Source of the DNA: Candidatus Omnitrophota bacterium | Lineage (GTDB): Bacteria; Omnitrophota; Gorgyraeia; Gygaellales; Profunditerraquicolaceae | NCBI GenBank assembly: GCA_023247875.1 | Contig: JAHFFQ010000054.1 | Span: 2,059 to 8,798 of the forward strand | Length of the DNA stretch: 6,740 nt | Direction: 5' to 3' | Part shown: in pieces, positions 5,791 through 6,740 of the stretch | Numbering within the stretch: the stretch's first letter is position 1 | Layout: each line of letters begins with the position of its first letter | The notes under the pieces: model-generated | Told to the model about the DNA's origin: nothing | The model's input: only the letters and a program-made list of their open reading frames with translations | Database searches by the model: none | Translations under genes and position numbers: made by a program

Positions 5791-6740
5791 TTAACGCGGG
5801 TAAAAACGCAGGAAATTACGGGTTTTTTGCACCGATATACCTTTGGGAAGGTCAACCACCGAGCCCTCCGGACGCCTGGCAAGCAAATCTTCTATTTCCC
5901 TGATGTGTTGAAAAGTTATCCTGCGGGTATCCCCCTGCAGGCAGGCTATGCATTGCCTTATTTTAAGCCGCAGGATCGCCGGATGCAGTTTTGAGGCCTT
6001 TGTTATATTAAGCCGCAGCTTGTTTCCTTTTAGTGAGCGCCTGGCAAGTTGATCCAGGTATTCGTAATCATAGGAAACACTCTCAGCCAGGTTAGCCAGC
6101 ACCTCGGAAATATTCTTGTTGTATTTACTTTTTAGCAAAGGGACCAGGTTATGGCGGATCCTATTCCGCATGAAGATATCTTCTTTGTTGGTCGGGTCGA
6201 TCCTGGGCCTTATCTTCTTGCTTCTTAAGAAGCTTTCTATTTCTTTTCGGCTAGTCTCTAAAAATGGCCTGATAAAGATAGCCCCGCGGATCTTTCGTTT
6301 TGCGGATATCCCGGATAATCCCGATAAACCTGTCCCCCGCAGGAGGCGCATAAGCACGGTTTCTGCCTGGTCATCAAGATTGTGCCCCAGGGCGATCTTA
6401 TCCGCCTTGATCTCCCGGGCAAGGTTAACCAAAAAATCCAACCTTTTTTCCCGGCAAAGCTCCTCAAGTGAGCCTTTTATATGCGCAGTTTTTAAATTTA
6501 TTGTTTTGATAGTGACGGAAATATTTAACTTCTCCCCCCACTTTTTGACAAAAACAGCGTCATCACTAGAGCCGGGCCGCAGCATATGGTCCATATGCGC
6601 AATATGCAGGGAAAGCCCCCATTTCTTTCTTAAGGCATTCAGCTGCAAAAGAAGGCACAGAGAATCCGGCCCGCCGGAAACAGCGACCAGAATTTTATCT
6701 TTTTTTCTCAGCAACCCATATCTTTTAATCGTTAGCAGGA
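5791..6740 (-). CDS. tilS: tRNA(Ile)-lysidine synthetase, partial at 5' end
   Basis: Modifies C34 of the CAU-anticodon tRNA-Ile to lysidine using ATP and lysine, so that it reads AUA and is charged with isoleucine; essential in most bacteria. N-type ATP pyrophosphatase motif VAVSGGPDSL, substrate region HMDHMLRPGSSDD, GHNLDDQAETVLMRLLRGTGL and RNRIRHNLVPLL are all present. A TTG at 6714 could serve as a start, but the frame stays open to the right edge and encodes LLTIKRYG just before it. That matches the usual TilS lead-in to the P-loop, so the true start lies beyond the window. The protein ends about 300 residues after the P-loop (...NFLRFYPR) and appears to lack the extra C-terminal domain of E. 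coli TilS, as in short forms such as that of Aquifex. In Firmicutes tilS is also often close to ftsH. Confidence 0.96.
   Translation of the reverse strand, partial: LLTIKRYGLLRKKDKILVAVSGGPDSLCLLLQLNALRKKWGLSLHIAHMDHMLRPGSSDDAVFVKKWGEKLNISVTIKTINLKTAHIKGSLEELCREKRLDFLVNLAREIKADKIALGHNLDDQAETVLMRLLRGTGLSGLSGISAKRKIRGAIFIRPFLETSRKEIESFLRSKKIRPRIDPTNKEDIFMRNRIRHNLVPLLKSKYNKNISEVLANLAESVSYDYEYLDQLARRSLKGNKLRLNITKASKLHPAILRLKIRQCIACLQGDTRRITFQHIREIEDLLARRPEGSVVDLPKGISVQKTRNFLRFYPR

Noticed and set aside
6258..6467. 69-codon minus-strand frame within tilS
   Set aside because: Alternative frame of tilS covering its GHNLDDQAET region; no independent support.
6582..6598. Perfect inverted repeat GCATATGG-T-CCATATGC
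   Set aside because: It arises from the codons for the His-Met-Asp-His-Met stretch of TilS at a conserved protein position; no sign of an operator function inside this gene.

Overview
The window is a densely packed bacterial housekeeping region with every gene on the minus strand, so it reads from position 6740 down to 1. Base composition looks mid-range and uniform. I see no tRNA, rRNA, CRISPR array, insertion sequence or phage gene. Gene content and protein style point to an uncultivated, diderm-like bacterial lineage. My best guess is Omnitrophota (OP3) or a related PVC-side group, from the combination of an N-terminally extended dihydropteroate synthase, the FtsH sequence style and the gene order. 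This is an impression from protein style, not a database result.

Layout in reading order: (1) tilS, tRNA-Ile lysidine synthetase, whose 5' end lies outside the window (right edge). (2) A 79-bp gap with a very good sigma-70 type promoter (TTGATT, 17 bp, TATAAT). (3) ftsH, the membrane AAA+ zinc protease. (4) folP, dihydropteroate synthase with an extra N-terminal domain of about 120 residues. (5) cdaA, membrane diadenylate cyclase (c-di-AMP synthase). (6) A 44-codon gene that looks like only the N-terminal membrane anchor of CdaR/YbbR, the usual partner of CdaA. (7) pdxJ, pyridoxine 5'-phosphate synthase. (8) acpS, holo-ACP synthase. (9) nnrD, ADP-dependent NAD(P)H-hydrate dehydratase, running off the left edge.

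From ftsH to nnrD the junctions are +4, -8, -11, +3, -1 and about -38 to -50 nt (negative means overlap). The seven genes therefore almost certainly form one transcription unit driven by the promoter upstream of ftsH, with much translational coupling. Functions are general: membrane protein quality control, folate, c-di-AMP signalling, vitamin B6, activation of acyl carrier protein, and repair of damaged NAD(P)H.

The most interesting item is the mini-CdaR gene at 1761-1895. It occupies the exact place where cdaR follows cdaA in many bacteria and has its own Shine-Dalgarno-like site. It keeps the typical 'WLKFISLILAIILWFYV' anchor but stops just where the extracytoplasmic YbbR repeats should begin, and pdxJ starts 3 nt later. 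It may be a minimal transmembrane partner of CdaA, or a cleanly truncated relic kept for translational coupling.
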